Assembly (NCBI GenBank): GCA_030770425.1
Contig: JASJFT010000244.1
Coordinates: forward strand, 1-64,000
DNA: 64,000 bases
DNA from: Darksidea phi
Lineage: Eukaryota; Ascomycota; Dothideomycetes; Pleosporales; Lentitheciaceae
Direction of reading: 5' to 3'
Under the pieces are notes generated by a model. That model saw nothing but the letters and a program-made list of their open reading frames with translations, was not told where the DNA came from and ran no database searches. Positions 15,601-29,640 of this stretch are shown here, piece by piece (within the stretch, counting starts at the first letter, position 1; every line of letters starts with the position of its first letter). A program made the translations under genes and the position numbers.

Positions 15601-18600
15601 TCCTACTAGTAATATATTCTTACTTTTCTTACCTAGAATTAAAGTTTAGCTTTATAGTAAATTAATTTCTATATCTTTAATAAGAAGAGGTAAAATTTAA
15701 TTTTAAGTATAGTAGTAATAGTAAATAATATAATATAAAAGGCTTTATTAAACTAGATAGTTATAGTAAGATATCTACTAAACGTTCGTATATAGATAGT
15801 AATATCCGTAGTTATAAAAGAAATACTAATTTCTATATTTCTTATATATATTTATTATTATTATAGAGGAGAATCTAGCTTACTACTTTTAAGCTATATA
15901 TAATATTCTTAAGGCTATCTATATCTACTATAAACGGTACGTCTATATATAGAAGATAGGTAATACTATTTAGAAGATTTTAGTACTTATTATTAAAGTA
16001 ATCGTATATAGAACTAGTCTAAAGTAATAATAATAATAAATTTAGTAGCTTTATTATACTAAGACCGTCGATATAGTTATAAAGGAACTAGAGAGAGAGA
16101 GTATACCTATAGAGATAGATTTAAAACTAGACTCTAGTCTAATATACTAGTTTTATTAATAAATAAAATTCTTAAAGTCTACTCTATTATTTTAGAAATC
16201 GGGTAATAGAATATATTCTTATAATAATCGATCTCGGCTTACTATATTACTATTAAAACTTTTAAATTATAGATAGTTTAAGTACTAAAGAAATTTATAA
16301 GATAGAATATAAGGGCTATATAACTAGTATATAATTATATATATTCTTTAACGTCTCTAAGATATATTATACTAATATAATTATCTTTACTATATAGAAA
16401 TCTAAGAAACTAGTAGTATATTAAAATAAGAACTATTTTACTATAAACGTAATATTTAATAATATTTAAAAAGCTAGTTTAGGGCTATATAGACTAGGTA
16501 AGAGTAGATTTATTCTTATATTTCTAGTATTCTAATCCCTACGTTTAAGACGCGGCGACTATATATTACTCTACTACTATTAGATAAGAATAATTCCGTA
16601 GATATTAACTAGAAGTTTAAATAGATAAGTAACTTTTAGCTATAAATAACTAGGGTAAATATTATATAATATTTAATTAATCTCTACTTTATTAGCTCTA
16701 TTACTTTATTAATATTATTTATAGTAAGTAGTAATAGGTCTACTTAAGATCGTATATTATTTTTTAAAGTAAATCGTAGTATTTCTATAGTATATTACTA
16801 TAGAATAATTACTAAGCCTTAAATATAAAGATTCTATATAACGAGTAATAGTATTAATATCTAAATATTATTATATAAGATACTTAGGAAAATAATCCTA
16901 CTACTCGGAGCTATTAGATTAGATAGGTATTACTAGTCTATAGTAGAACGTTAGTATTAATATAGTTTAATAGGAAAGACTATACTATCTAACTAATAGC
17001 TAGCCGTAATAAATAAGATATTTAAGGGTTTATTAATATTTAACCCTAGAAATATTTTAATAATATAGAACTCTATAGCTCTAAATATTAAAGTATCTAC
17101 TCTTTTTATTTTTAATTAAGAGAAGACTATTACTCTAAAGCCTTACTTTATAGTAAACTAGATAGTAAAATAGTCTAAGCCGTCTATATCTAAGACTTTA
17201 ACTCTACTATTAGATAATAGACCTAAAGACTTTAATATAGAGAAGACTATAGTTCCTATATATATTAAAGGTACTATATTAATATTAGTTAAGTAGTCTA
17301 AAAGATAAATTAGAAATATCTTTCTTTTAATAATATTTATAGTAAACGTACTCTAATCGAGATTCGATTCTTTATATATATACTATAAAGTATAGTATAT
17401 TTTCTTTTCTTTATAGTACTTCTTATAGAGTCTATAACTATTATACTAATAGTCTTATTCTACTTAATTATCTTTATATAATATACGAATCCTAGGACTA
17501 ATCTTCTTTACTATACTAACTCCTTTATATTTTAAAACTATTTTTAGTAATCTATATTAGTATATATATTTATAATTATTAATATAATATATATTAAATT
17601 TCTAATAATACTTATTAATACTATATAAGCTTACTACTATTACTTCTAGAAAGACTTCGTCGTCTACTAGCTCGTCTTTAAAAATATAGCTCTTTTAAAT
17701 AATACTATCTATTAAACCTCTAAAAACTCTTTAGGTAAATATTATATAGAATAAAAGATAGTCTAACTTATTCTTATAGGTAGTATCTTAAATTAAAAAT
17801 ATTCGAGTCTTTAGTAAATCTTTACGATACTTATTAAATATATACCTAATATAAATATAAAATTAATTTAATTTATTTCTATTACTAGTTATATTATAAA
17901 TAGGGGCTTAGTATTTTAATATAAGTAGTATATTTAATTAAGAAGTAGTATAAGAACTTTCTTATCTAAAAGCTTAATATATATACTACGATAAGTAATA
18001 TCTTTCGATTACTATAGTAAATACTAAGAAATAGTAGTATTTAATGCTCGTATAGCTTTATCTAGTATATATAATTTTATTATAACTATTTCCTTAATAA
18101 GTCTTATAAGATATTTATTAATTACGTTCTTTCTACCTTTAATATAATCTTACTACTATTACTAAAAGTACTAATTAGGTCTATTATCTATCTAATTAAC
18201 TTTAATACTAAGTATAATCTCTACTATTTATTTTATCTCTAATTCGAAAGGCTCGCCGTTAACTTAGAGATTATATTTTAAATTAGCTATAGTCTATTTT
18301 ATAATATAATCTATAAATATTAGTTATAGATTATTATATAGATTAATAAGGTTAAACTAGTAGCTAGGAAAGATATTATAAAGGATTTAATAATTACGAT
18401 ACTACTAGATAGTAATATTAATTTAATCGTCTATATATTTACGTTTATAGGACTAGAAATATTAGTAAGATAAAAGAATATACTTTCTAAGTATAGCTAA
18501 TATCCTAGGTTATACTTCTATCGACGAAACTTAGTCTATAGATTATCTATTTATTACTTACTTAGAGTTATACTTATACTATTATTATATTATCCTACCT

Positions 18601-21600
18601 AAGGGGTTTAGTAATAAATACTTTAGTATTATTTACTTTTAATATATAATACCTAACTTTATATAAATTACTTCTATATTATTAATTTACGAAACGCCTT
18701 ATAAAATACTATATAGTTAAGATAACTTTTAAAGACTATTATATTTTAGATATAAATTATAATATACTAATACTATATTCCTTTAAAATATCTAAAATAC
18801 TAAAGGTTATTCTATAATTCTACTAGTACTTACTTAGTTACGCGTCTTATAGTAGCTTCGAGTTTAATAGTATATAGTTTTTATAAAAAAAGTAAAGTTT
18901 AGTCCTCTTAATTCTTTTACTTTATTATTATAATAGGCTACTTAGCCCGATACTTTTACTATTAATTAATAAACCTTTTACTATTCCGTTTTCGGGATAG
19001 GTTCCTTTAACTATAATAATAATTAAAATAATTAATACTATAGATGTAGATATACTTCTTATTATATCTTCTATTCTATAAGATATTATCTAATAGATAG
19101 AAAGTACTAGTAGCTCTACCTTATAGGGACTTAATTACGTTATTAATAGAAAAGTAAAACTAAGCGAAGTTATAGATAAAAAGCTTATTATATCTAGTAT
19201 TAAGCTAATTAATAGATTTTATAGTACTAAAGTAGAAAGTCTAGGTATCCTTTAACTACTAATATTAGATAGCGATTAATACTATTTTTACCTCTAAAAA
19301 GATTAAGGATATACTATAAATAAGATTAAAATATTATTTAAGAGTACGAAGTCGTATTATTATATTAGCCTTTAGCTACTAGATTAGATAGAGGATTATA
19401 TTTTTAATAATATCTTTACTACGAGCGTAAAAAATTCGGAACGAGATTTTTAGCCTATAGAATAAATAGATAATATTATTATCCTTACTAATAGTAAGAA
19501 GGTCTAACCTTATATTCTAGAGTTAATATTAGTTATTTAGATAGAGATTTAGGAAGTACTTATATTTAGGGAGGAATAGCTTTATATTAAGATTTTAATC
19601 GAGTCTATTTAGAGTATACCTCTATAGTCGCTCTATACCTTTAAATAGGATCTATAGTTATTAATTTTAAAAGTAGAAGAAAGAATAAATATTTATATAA
19701 AGATTTAGTTTTAAAATACTATTATTATATTTTAGAATAAATAAACGTTTCTAAGATTAGTAAAGGGGTCTATTCTTTACTAAAAGACCTATTAGTAGTT
19801 CTACTATAATATTAAGTATATATACCTTCTACTAAGCTAGCTCTTATTAAATCTAATAATAATTACTAGTTTCTAAGTTAAGAACCCTATCTTAGATATA
19901 GTCTAAGATAGCCTTAAAGTACTTATAATTACTAGGCCGGATATTATTTACGATATTATTAATTAGGAATAAAAGATTACTATTAATATTTTATAATAAA
20001 TAACTAGATTAGGTATAAGTATTTTTTTTTTAAATAGACTTTATAAGGCTTATACTACGCTTATTTAATAATACTTTATAAAGTATTATCTTATTATATA
20101 TATTAGTATAATAGTTATATAGTAATAAATACTAGTTTTATTATTTCTAAACTAGAAAGTTATTTAGTAATAAACTATACTCTAAGTACGGCTTTATTAA
20201 ATATCTTACTTCTAGTAGCTCTTTTAAGATAAGAGATAGTCGATTAAAGATAAATAGTATATTACTAAGTAACTTAAGTCTTTCTACTAGTTTAAAGATT
20301 AAGCTATAATATAAATTTATACTTAAATAGTATTTATTCTCGACGTAGTAGTTATAAATTTTTATAGAAATCCTAAGTACTAAATCTTACTTATTCTACT
20401 TTAAGAATACTAGAAATTATAATATTTTTTTAGTATTACTATCTAAATTCTACTTAAGGTATTTTAAGTAAATAAGAGATTTTAGGTTCTAACTTTCTTA
20501 GTAATAACGTAATTAAGTATTACTGTATAGGGTATACTCTATTATTTAACTCTAATAGTTAAAGAAGTACTTTAGAATTTTTACTTCTATAATTTACTAA
20601 AAAAAGTAATATTAGACCTTATTTACTATAGATAGCCGACTTACTTTAAATTAGAAAATTTATCTAATTAAATATATATTCTATAAATATCTAAATTAAA
20701 TAAAATAGTATTATCTAATATTAATCTTATTTAAATATAAATAGTTCTAATTATAGACTTCTATATTTATTTTACTTAGACCTAGTTCTAGTTCTAATTA
20801 TATATTAATATAAAGTAAGTATATATTTACTATTAATATTATCTAATTATAAAGTATTATTATTATAACTAATAGCTCGATCTTTAATTAGAAGGGAAAA
20901 ACTATATATTCTTTAAATCTAATAGGCTTTAAACGTTAATAAAGTATATTCCCCGTTTAGATATATAATATCTAAGTCTTTTTATACTTCTTAGAAATAA
21001 AAAAAAATTAGTAGTACTCTAAGTACTATTTAGCTTAAAAAGACCTCGGAAATTTATAAATAAGTAAGGTTTAGAAGAGGTATATCTATATATTAATCTA
21101 ACTAGTACCTTTAATAACTATTTAATATTCCTTACTAAAGAAGGTATATCTTACGACCTTACTAGATAAGAGATAGAAAACTATAAGTATTATAAGATAA
21201 TTAAATACTCGCTCTAATATTTATACTTATAATAGCTAAATAATATCTATATATATTTACTATTTCTATTTATAAAAGTTTTTTACTTCTTCTCTATAAA
21301 TTTAGGCGGGCTTCGTTAAACTATATACTACTTAGCTCTATAGCTAAAGAGAGGGTATTTATTTACTCTATTAAGGAGTATACTACTTAACGTTATTATA
21401 ATAGTAAAGAATATAATATTTAATAATACCCGAACTTTCTTATAGATACTATAGGAGGAGATAAGTAAGGATATATATAAATAATTCTTAACTATTAACG
21501 TAATTAATCTTCTTTTTTATAAATTTATTTTAAATTAGTTATAGTATAGATCTATAAAGAAGTATATTATAATAAGATTAGATAATCTATAAAAGAAAAG

Positions 21601-24600
21601 AGAGAAAACTTAGATATTATTCTTTATTATCTATTTTACTACCTTTTTCCGAAGTATAAGTAGGTATTTTTCTTAATCCTCTAGTATATTATTCGATATT
21701 ATATAAGTATTAAAAGTATATAATCTAGTTACGCCGACTCTATAAGAGTATTTATCTAATTTCTTATAATATATTAACTTATCTAATTAGCTAATTAAAT
21801 TTATAGCTCTAATAATAGCGTCGACCTTATTTCTAGATAGCTATCTACTAGAAGTATATAATATATACTAATATTTTAATATATATATCTATACTAACTT
21901 TAGAGAAGAATTCGCGCTATAGATAATCTTTAATACCTTATATAAGAATTTTCTTACTACTAACTATTAAGTAATAGTATTTAAGAAATTAAAGAATTTT
22001 ATATTATAAAGTAGCTTTATTTCCTTAGTATAAAATAGCTTTAACTACTATTTTAAATAGTTAACTACTAATAATTTATTATTAGTAGTTAAGATTTATA
22101 GAAATATATTTACTAGCTTTATAGGGAGATAGTTCTACTTTTAAAGTAATAATACTTATTTTTATTATTTATATAGACGCCCGTAGTATAGCTTACTATA
22201 TAGATATTATCTTTATAAAAACTACGTTATTCTATTTAAAAGGTATAGTAAAAAGAACCTTTAGATATTTAATATTTATTATTATTTCCTCTATAGTAAA
22301 GTAGTACTAAAGAATATTACTATAAGAACCCGCCCTTTAACTATAGATATAGACGTTTTATATATCGATAAAGAAGGTATATAAGATATTATATCTCTAA
22401 CTATAATAAAATTAATCTAGAATAGATTAGGTTAGATTCTACTTTAAAGGTATATTACGATTAGATTTAATATTAATATAGATAAGTTTAGAAGGTATTA
22501 TATATATATAAGTTATACTAACTTTTATAAGATATAATTATAGCTATTAAATATTTTATTCTAAGATAATCGCTTAATAAATTAATTAAGATATTTATAA
22601 AAATAATAGACTATATATTTAAGTACTACTTTTTCTCTTCTCTTTCTTTTATCTTTCGAGTAGTCGAGTATATACTATTCTACTTTACTAATAACCTATA
22701 CTCTACTAGTAATATAAATAAAATACTTAAGATTTAGAGTAAAAATAAAAGTATTCTTAATTACTTATATATAATATTAATAGATATAAAGATTAGACTA
22801 CCTATTATTATAGTTAGTAAGTATCTATTATATTAGTTTTTTACTAACTATAATAGAATTAGTAAGTAGAATAGTAAAGAAGGTAGCTCTCTAATACTTT
22901 TTATATAATTTTTTCTAACTCTTTCTTAGAGTACGTAGTTATAAAGCTATAAAATAGATATAATAATATCCCTCTTTAGAAAATATAATATACCCTTAAC
23001 TTAAAAGTAAGTAGTATACTAATATATAACTAGTACTAGATCCGTCTCTACTATATTAAGGTACTTCTATCTATCTTATTTTCTTTTTACTACTAATAAT
23101 ATCTAGGTTCTTCCCCCTAAGATATATTAGGGGAGTTAATATATTCTAGGATATTAGAACTCTTAAGAACGATCTTATAATTTAGATATTCTTAGAGGTT
23201 ATAATAATATTTCTACTTATAAAGAAACTAGATTTTATTATCTTATTAGGTATAGATAAGCTAGAACGATAGAATTACGACGTAATTACTAAGGACTATT
23301 ATAATATTTAGAAAAATAGAATATTCTAGTATAACTACTATCTTCTTCTTAAAAGAATATAAGAGAAGCTAGTAAGACGTATATATAAGACGGTTAGATA
23401 ACTAGTATAAATATTCTATAAGGTTTATCGATTAAGCGTTCGATTTAAGACTACTAAGCTAAGATTAGATAATATAAAGAGTATACTAAACTTTATATTA
23501 AAAGTTTAAAATAATCTAGAGTTATCTATAGATATTAATAATATAGTATATTATTTAATTACTTTCTTATTCTACTTTAAATTAGACTTTACTCTAGAGA
23601 AATAGAATAAGAAGTATATAGCTATAGAATATATTTCTTACTTAATCTAATAATATAAAGCTAGTTATAAAGCTCTATTTTCTAGTCTTTTAAATATTAT
23701 AGCTAGATTTCTTATAAATAGTTAGTTAGCTATAGAAATAATTAATAACGCGTCTTATTTTAGTAATAATAGAAATTTTCGAATAAAAGTTAGGGTAAAG
23801 ATAAGTAGCTTATTTATAATATCTCTACTTTAAAGTAGAAATAGAGCTTATAATATTAATAACTCTCTATTTATAGTAAAGAGCCTAGTAGCTATATAGG
23901 GGCTTAATACTTCTTTTAAAAGAGAAGACTATAAAAAGTAAAAGCGACCTTATAAAGACTTATTTTAGCTAAGAAAATAGTATTAATTCTAGAACTAAAG
24001 TATAATTATAAAGCTTCTATAAATAGAATATAGTTTTTTTAATTTTTAAATTCTACTCTATAAAGCTATATTTATTCTAATTATAATATTAATAATAGTC
24101 TTAATCTATAGCGAGTAGAAATTATTATATTTTAGTTTTCTTAGTAATATATAGAACTTATTTAACTATTCTATATAACCTCTAGATTAAGATAAAGGAA
24201 TTAAGAATCTTTTAAAAGTTTAATATAAGGTCTTAATAGACTTAATATATATAGAAATTATCCTTTTTACTATTATCTTTATATTCCCTCTATTAGTCCG
24301 GCCGTTTACTAACCCTTTTTAGATTATTAGAATATAAAAGTATATTATAGTTAAAGTATTTTAAATAGCTTCTTAGTCTTATATATATATTTCTCTCCTC
24401 TAATTATAGAACTACCTAGAAATAGGTATTCTATTTAAAGAAAATACCCTTCTAATTATAGTCCTAATAATACTCTTATTCGACCTTTACTATATATAAG
24501 AGTATTCTATTATTATTAATATTCTATTTATTTATCTAGAACTATATATTCTCTTCTATTATTACTACTTTTAAGCTTTTAGCTAGCCTTCGCTTATAAT

Positions 24601-27203
24601 ATAATAAATTCCTTAATTCTAGTAAAAGGTAATATTTAGCCTATTATTATTATAGTTTAAATTAAGATTATAATTCCGATTATTATTACTAATACTAGTT
24701 TAAGCTTTAAGATTCTAATACCTATTTCCTAAAATAAATTATAAACTCTATTTTATAATATATAATCTCTTTATTCTATAGTAATTATCTTAAGACTCTT
24801 TAATAGTACTTATAATATAAGTACTAGATTCTTTTTAAGCTAGCTAACTTTATTAAATATAAGTCTTTCTAATAATAGTACTTACTCTTTAGGTAGTATT
24901 TTTTTCCCTATACTTCTAGTACCTCTTACTATCTTTTTCTTTATCTAAATTAGATAGTTTAATATAATCTAGTATTTTATATTAACGTCTAATTATATTA
25001 TAATAAGTTATTATAGTAAATTATTATAAGGAAAAGAAGTAAAAACTATAGTTAATTATAAAAACTCTATATAAGAGTAGTTTATATAGAATAAAACGTA
25101 GTAACTAGAAGTAATTATATAACTTAATCTAGCGTATAAGCTAGTCTAATAAATTATTATTTTAACGTCCCTTCTAATAAATCTATTATAGAGATAAATA
25201 TAAAAAGTCTAATCTCCCCCCCTATATAACGTTATATAAGAAGGGTAGAATTATTCTATACTAACTAGAATTAGAAATAGCTTTAATTATAAGTATTAAT
25301 AGGGGTAGTAGTATTATATAGATTTATATATAATAGTAGATATAAGGTTTATAATAACTTCTAAGTATTTTAATTAGACTTTAAAACTTAACTTCGAGTA
25401 TATTCTTATTTATAATAAGGTAGAATAATATTAATTACCTTATAATTACTAAAGATAAACTAGTTATACGTCTAAATAAAATTAATAATAACCTATTTAA
25501 GGATAATAACTTAGAGATTACCCTATATCTATAATATAAAGTATTTTAACTAAAGTACTTTTATTTATATCTCTAATTAGAGTTATTACCTTAGGTTTAA
25601 AAGAGGCTACTTAGTATTAATAAATAGAATTTATTCTTAGTATACTATATATCGTGTTTTAGTTTAGATCTTATTTTATTTTTAACCTAGAACCTCTATA
25701 TTAAAAAAGTAGTAATAATAGAATATCTAGAATAACTATTCTCTACCCTTTTAGGGCTTTATAGCTCTAGTAGCTAGTATCTTCTTAGTATTTTAAGTTA
25801 TATAGGGCTTAGTTTAATAATAATTCGAGTCCTATATCTATTATATAGCTTTTTTACTTTTTCTTATACTTAATATCTTAATCTAACGTTTAACTTTATA
25901 TATATATTCGAAATAGTAATAAAATATATAACTTACTTTACTAATATTTATAGAAAATAGTATATTATAAATAGATTTCTATAATATATTCTATCTATCT
26001 ATCTATTAATTATTACCTTATATAGATATTTCTTTCCTTTAGTTCTTTCGAAATACTAGTTATAATAAGTATATAAATTATACTTTACTCTTATAGTATT
26101 ATATTCTTTAAAAATAATATTCTAATTCTTTTAGTAAATAATATAAGACTATCTAGAATCTCTAAGAGTCTTTAAAAAAGTAGGAATTACTATATAAGTA
26201 TATTCTTTTAACTAGCTCTAGTTAATCTATACTTTAGTAGTTACGTTTAGTAGTTTTTTTATTACTTTACTATTATTTTCTAATAACTAGCTACGTTAAC
26301 TATTATTAAGTAGTTTAATAAATACGTCTACTTAAAATTCCTCCTCTTAAATAAGTATTATAAGATTTTCTATTTTATAGTAAAGAGACTAGCGATAGTA
26401 TATCTCTTAAAGAAGAAGAATTTAATTATTACTATTTAATATTTAAAAAGCTTCTTATTAATAAGTAGAATTAATATACTTCTTTCTCTCCTTCTTTTCT
26501 AAGTAGTAACTAAGATTATTTATTTTATAGATTTTAATAAATATCTTATAAAGGTCGCTAGTACTCTAGTTAATTTAAGAAATAAGTATTACTTTTAAAT
26601 AAAGTACCCTAATATAGAAGGCCTAATATTCTTTATTCTTAAGATATAGTTTACTATAGTAATTAAGATCTACTTTAAGAAATTCTTATATATACTATAA
26701 CTTAGAGGATTCTATATTTAGATTTAGTTATACTTAGTTATAGAAAATTACTATAATATATTAAAGGTAGTTTAAGTATCTCTTCTAGACTAAAGATATA
26801 GAATTAGTTTATATATTAAATTAGTTTCTATCTATTTATAAAAGTAGATCTAATCTATTTATAAAGCTCTATCTATTTATAGAAGTTAGATAAGTTTTAT
26901 TTAGGATATTATATTTATAATAATCTATTATTAGTATATCTACTTTTATAACTAATAAAGATTATAAAAGTATAGACGACGTACTATTTTTATATAAAAT
27001 ACTATTAGCTTATTATACTATAGATAATATAGATATAGCTATTACTACTCTTACTTCTCTTTAAATAGAATAACGAAATAGTTTACTAATACTTAAGCTA
27101 AATATAGGACCTAATAATATTAAAAATAAAGTTAATTAGGAAAGAGAGGCTATATAAAGTAAAGATAATAACGAATAGCCCTAAGGTATAGAAGAGAGTA
27201 GAT
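12607..27203. other. Long RIP-saturated stretch, no gene recognised
   Basis: Fourteen kilobases of the same TpA-rich sequence. Small features only: an imperfect duplication around 15,201-15,330 sharing tataaattcctag, a short 8-bp microsatellite at 15,560, ATG triplets at about 18,043 and 19,043, and a seven-C run at 25,216-25,222. A + strand frame near 19,400-20,000 reads with Gln-compatible stops but matches nothing I know. Other fossils may be hidden here; I could not translate all six frames. Confidence 0.5.
15560..15588. repeat. 8-bp microsatellite (tataatta)
   Basis: About three and a half consecutive copies of tataatta. Short and possibly fortuitous in sequence of this composition. Confidence 0.5.
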
Positions 27204-27330
27204 AAGCTATAAAGTAGGAGAAGAATATAGAAAATAGTACCCCTAATATAAAGAATAACTAAACTATAAAGTAGGAGAAGGATAAATAAAATAGTACCCC
27301 TAATATAGAAAATAATTAAGCTATAACTAT
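27204..27330 (+). repeat. 57-bp tandem repeat, two copies and part of a third
   Basis: The motif aagctataaagtaggagaag at 27,204 recurs at 27,261 (as aaactataaagtaggagaag), and a third partial copy starts at 27,318. The period is 57 bp, or 19 codons. The conserved block agtacccctaatata lies in both full copies. Confidence 0.75.
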
Positions 27331-27642
27331 AAAGAAGAATAAAGAAAAAGATAAGTAGTTATAAGAAGGATAAGATAATATCTCTAATATATTATAAAAA
27401 TAAGAGTAAGAGATTATAAAAATATTTAAGATAGATAGAAAATTCCTTTTTAAAGTCCTTAGATTAAAAGATTTTATAAAGTTTAATAAAATATAATTAG
27501 TATATAGAAGACTTATACTTCTAATTTATCTAAATAAGTATAATTACTCTTAAGCGAAGGAAGCTATAAAGAGTAAGTCTTAGAGTATACTAGAGAAAAC
27601 TTCTACTAAGATATCTCTTTAGAACTAAATAATATTAGGTAG
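27204..27642 (+). pseudogene. Fossil Glu/Lys/Gln-rich coding frame, 5' part of repeat protein
   Basis: The + strand frame starting at 27,206 reads as a hydrophilic protein in which TAG/TAA fall where the repeat unit would carry Gln: the core reads as AIK, stop, EKN then IENSTPNIKNN. The frame continues past the repeat to about 27,640 with only TAA/TAG stops. The next open stretch (27,643-28,158) lies in another frame, so either a frameshift or an intron separates them. Purine-rich composition and a sustained acidic/basic reading suggest one disordered protein. Not recognised. Confidence 0.45.
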
Positions 27643-28158
27643 ATACTAGAATTTAAAGAAGTTATTTTTAATTCGAGTAGTTTTTTATATCCTAATAGTA
27701 ATTTAATAGATATAGATAGTAATAACGCTAAAGAAGATAATAAAGATTATAAAGACTACAAAGATAGTAAATTAAAGAATAAAAATAATAAAACTAAATT
27801 TACGTTAAATAGAGATAATAATAAAGTTAATATAAATAATAATAAAATTAATAATACTATAGAGTTGGGCGTACCTAGTACTACGAAAGCTAAGGGGTCT
27901 AATATTAAAGATAGTAAGACTAAACTAGGTATATCTAGTACTACGGAAGCTAAGAGGTCTAATATTAAAGATAATAAAGCTAAACTAGGTATATCTAGTA
28001 CTATAGAAGCTAAGGAGTCTAATATTAAAGATAGTAAAGCTAAACTAGGCGTACCTAGTACTATAGAAGCTAAGAGGTCTAATATTAAAGATAGTAAAGC
28101 TAAACTAGAGATAACTAATATTATAAAAGATAAGAGATTAAAGCTAATAACTAATTAG
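27643..28158 (+). pseudogene. 172-codon open stretch with four 20-residue repeats, start codon lost
   Basis: From the TAG at 27,640 this frame stays open to the TAG at 28,156. No ATG exists; the only near-start is a TTG at 27,865, which is one of the rare TpG survivors and need not be a real start. The N-terminal half is N/D/K-rich low-complexity sequence. The second half consists of 20-residue repeats reading close to GISSTTEAKRSNIKDSKAKL. It probably stayed open because the protein had no Gln or Trp codons for RIP to turn into stops, not because it is functional. Family unknown. Confidence 0.5.
27868..28137 (+). repeat. 60-bp tandem repeat, four copies plus a half copy
   Basis: Units begin at 27,868, 27,928, 27,988 and 28,048, with a partial unit from 28,108. 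Each contains cctagtact or tctagtact followed by gctaag and taatattaaagata. Copies differ mainly by G/A and C/T exchanges plus a few other substitutions. Period of 20 codons preserves the frame. Confidence 0.9.
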
Positions 28159-29440
28159 CCTTAGGCTACTAGACTTACTATAATAAAATATTAAATAATA
28201 GGATATATACTATATAGTAGAGGCTATAAAGCTATAGTTAAAATAGAATTAGAAAACCTTATATTTATAATCTAATTAATATTAGAGTATAGAATATTTA
28301 AATTTAAGAAATACCTTATTTAACTTAATATATTAAAACTAGGGCCGTCTAGAATAAGAAGAGAGTAGATCTTTAAGAATTAAAGCTTATTCTATAATCT
28401 CTAAAATATAGCTATATTTAAGTATAAAACTTATAATCTAAACTTAAAGATAGAACGTAAAAGCGACCTTAAGTTATAGTATTTTATAAAATAAGATAGT
28501 CTAGGCCTATAGCCGCTAACTATATCTAAACTACGACGGGTAATAGAATAAAAGAGTACTAATACTACGATTATAAAAATCTATAGTAATAATAATAAGA
28601 AGACGCTAATAGATAAAATACTAAAGACTATTTTTATAAAGTAAGAAAAATTTAAAGCTTTAATAAATAGTTTATCTTTAGTTAGTCCTAAAGAACCTAT
28701 ATATACTACTTATAAAGATAATACTCTAAAAAAATACTCGAGAAGTTAAACTCTTTTAATAAGAAGTTTAAATAAATTTAAGAAGACTTATAAATAATAA
28801 ATACTCTTTTAATAAAGTTATATAAAGAGGTTTTTCTAAAGGATACTTAGATAAATTAGTAGGTTCTACTTTTAATTTACTACTAGAGTACTTAATCGAC
28901 TAATTACGATTATAGTTTCTTTTAGATAAATCTATTAATATTAAATTAATATATATAAAAAGTAATTAATATTATATAATTTTTATCCTAAAGGAGAGGC
29001 TTTTAAACTAGTTTTACTTTAAGACTATAAGTATTTAATACTAACTCTTATTATTTATTACTTATAACGCTAGATTATTACTAATATTTCTAAGTAAAAC
29101 TTAGGCCCTTTCTAGAAGAGGCTCTACTCGTCGTTAATAGAGAATATAATATTAACTCTATATAGACTATATACCTATATAGTTTATAATAAAGTTTCTT
29201 ATATATATAGAATACGCTCTAGTATTAAACCTATTACTAATAAGTATATTATAGTAGAACCTACGAGCTTCTTATTTAGGATTTATCTTATATATATCTA
29301 TAATTAGAGTTAGATATAGTTATATTTATTAAGATCTAAGGAGTATTTAATTTTTAGGAGTAGTTTACTTAAAATAAGCTCCTAATTCTCTAATTCTCTA
29401 ATATTATTTAAATAGAATAGTATTACTTATATTAGCTTAG
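28159..29440. other. RIP-saturated, no gene recognised
   Basis: No domain, array or hairpin recognised between the two repeat loci. Confidence 0.5.
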
Positions 29441-29640
29441 CGTAAGCTATTAGAAAGTAGTATAAGCTATTAGAAAGTAGTATAAACTATTAGAAAGTAG
29501 TATAAGCTATTAGAAAGTAGTATAAGCTATTAGAAAGTAGTATAAGCTATTAGAAAGTAGTATAAGCTATTAGAAAGTAGTATAAGTTATTAGAAAGTAG
29601 TATAAGCTATTAAAAGATAAGTTATTAAAAAGTAATATAA
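29441..29640. repeat. 20-bp minisatellite, about nine copies
   Basis: Eight consecutive near-identical copies of tataagctattagaaagtag (positions 29,441-29,600), followed by a ninth degenerate copy and decaying remnants to about 29,640. Copies differ by single transitions (tataaactat, tataagttat). The length is not a multiple of three, so unlike most other arrays here this one is not expected inside a coding region. Confidence 0.95.

Noticed and set aside
22741..23520. Second gypsy integrase
   Set aside because: A few residues looked suggestive, but no HHCC or DDE pattern could be followed.
27865..28158. 97-codon gene starting at TTG 27,865
   Set aside because: The frame is open further upstream to 27,643 and TTG starts are not expected in a fungal nuclear gene; treated as part of a fossil frame.
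29441..29620. CRISPR array
   Set aside because: The 20-bp units are contiguous, with no unique spacers between them.
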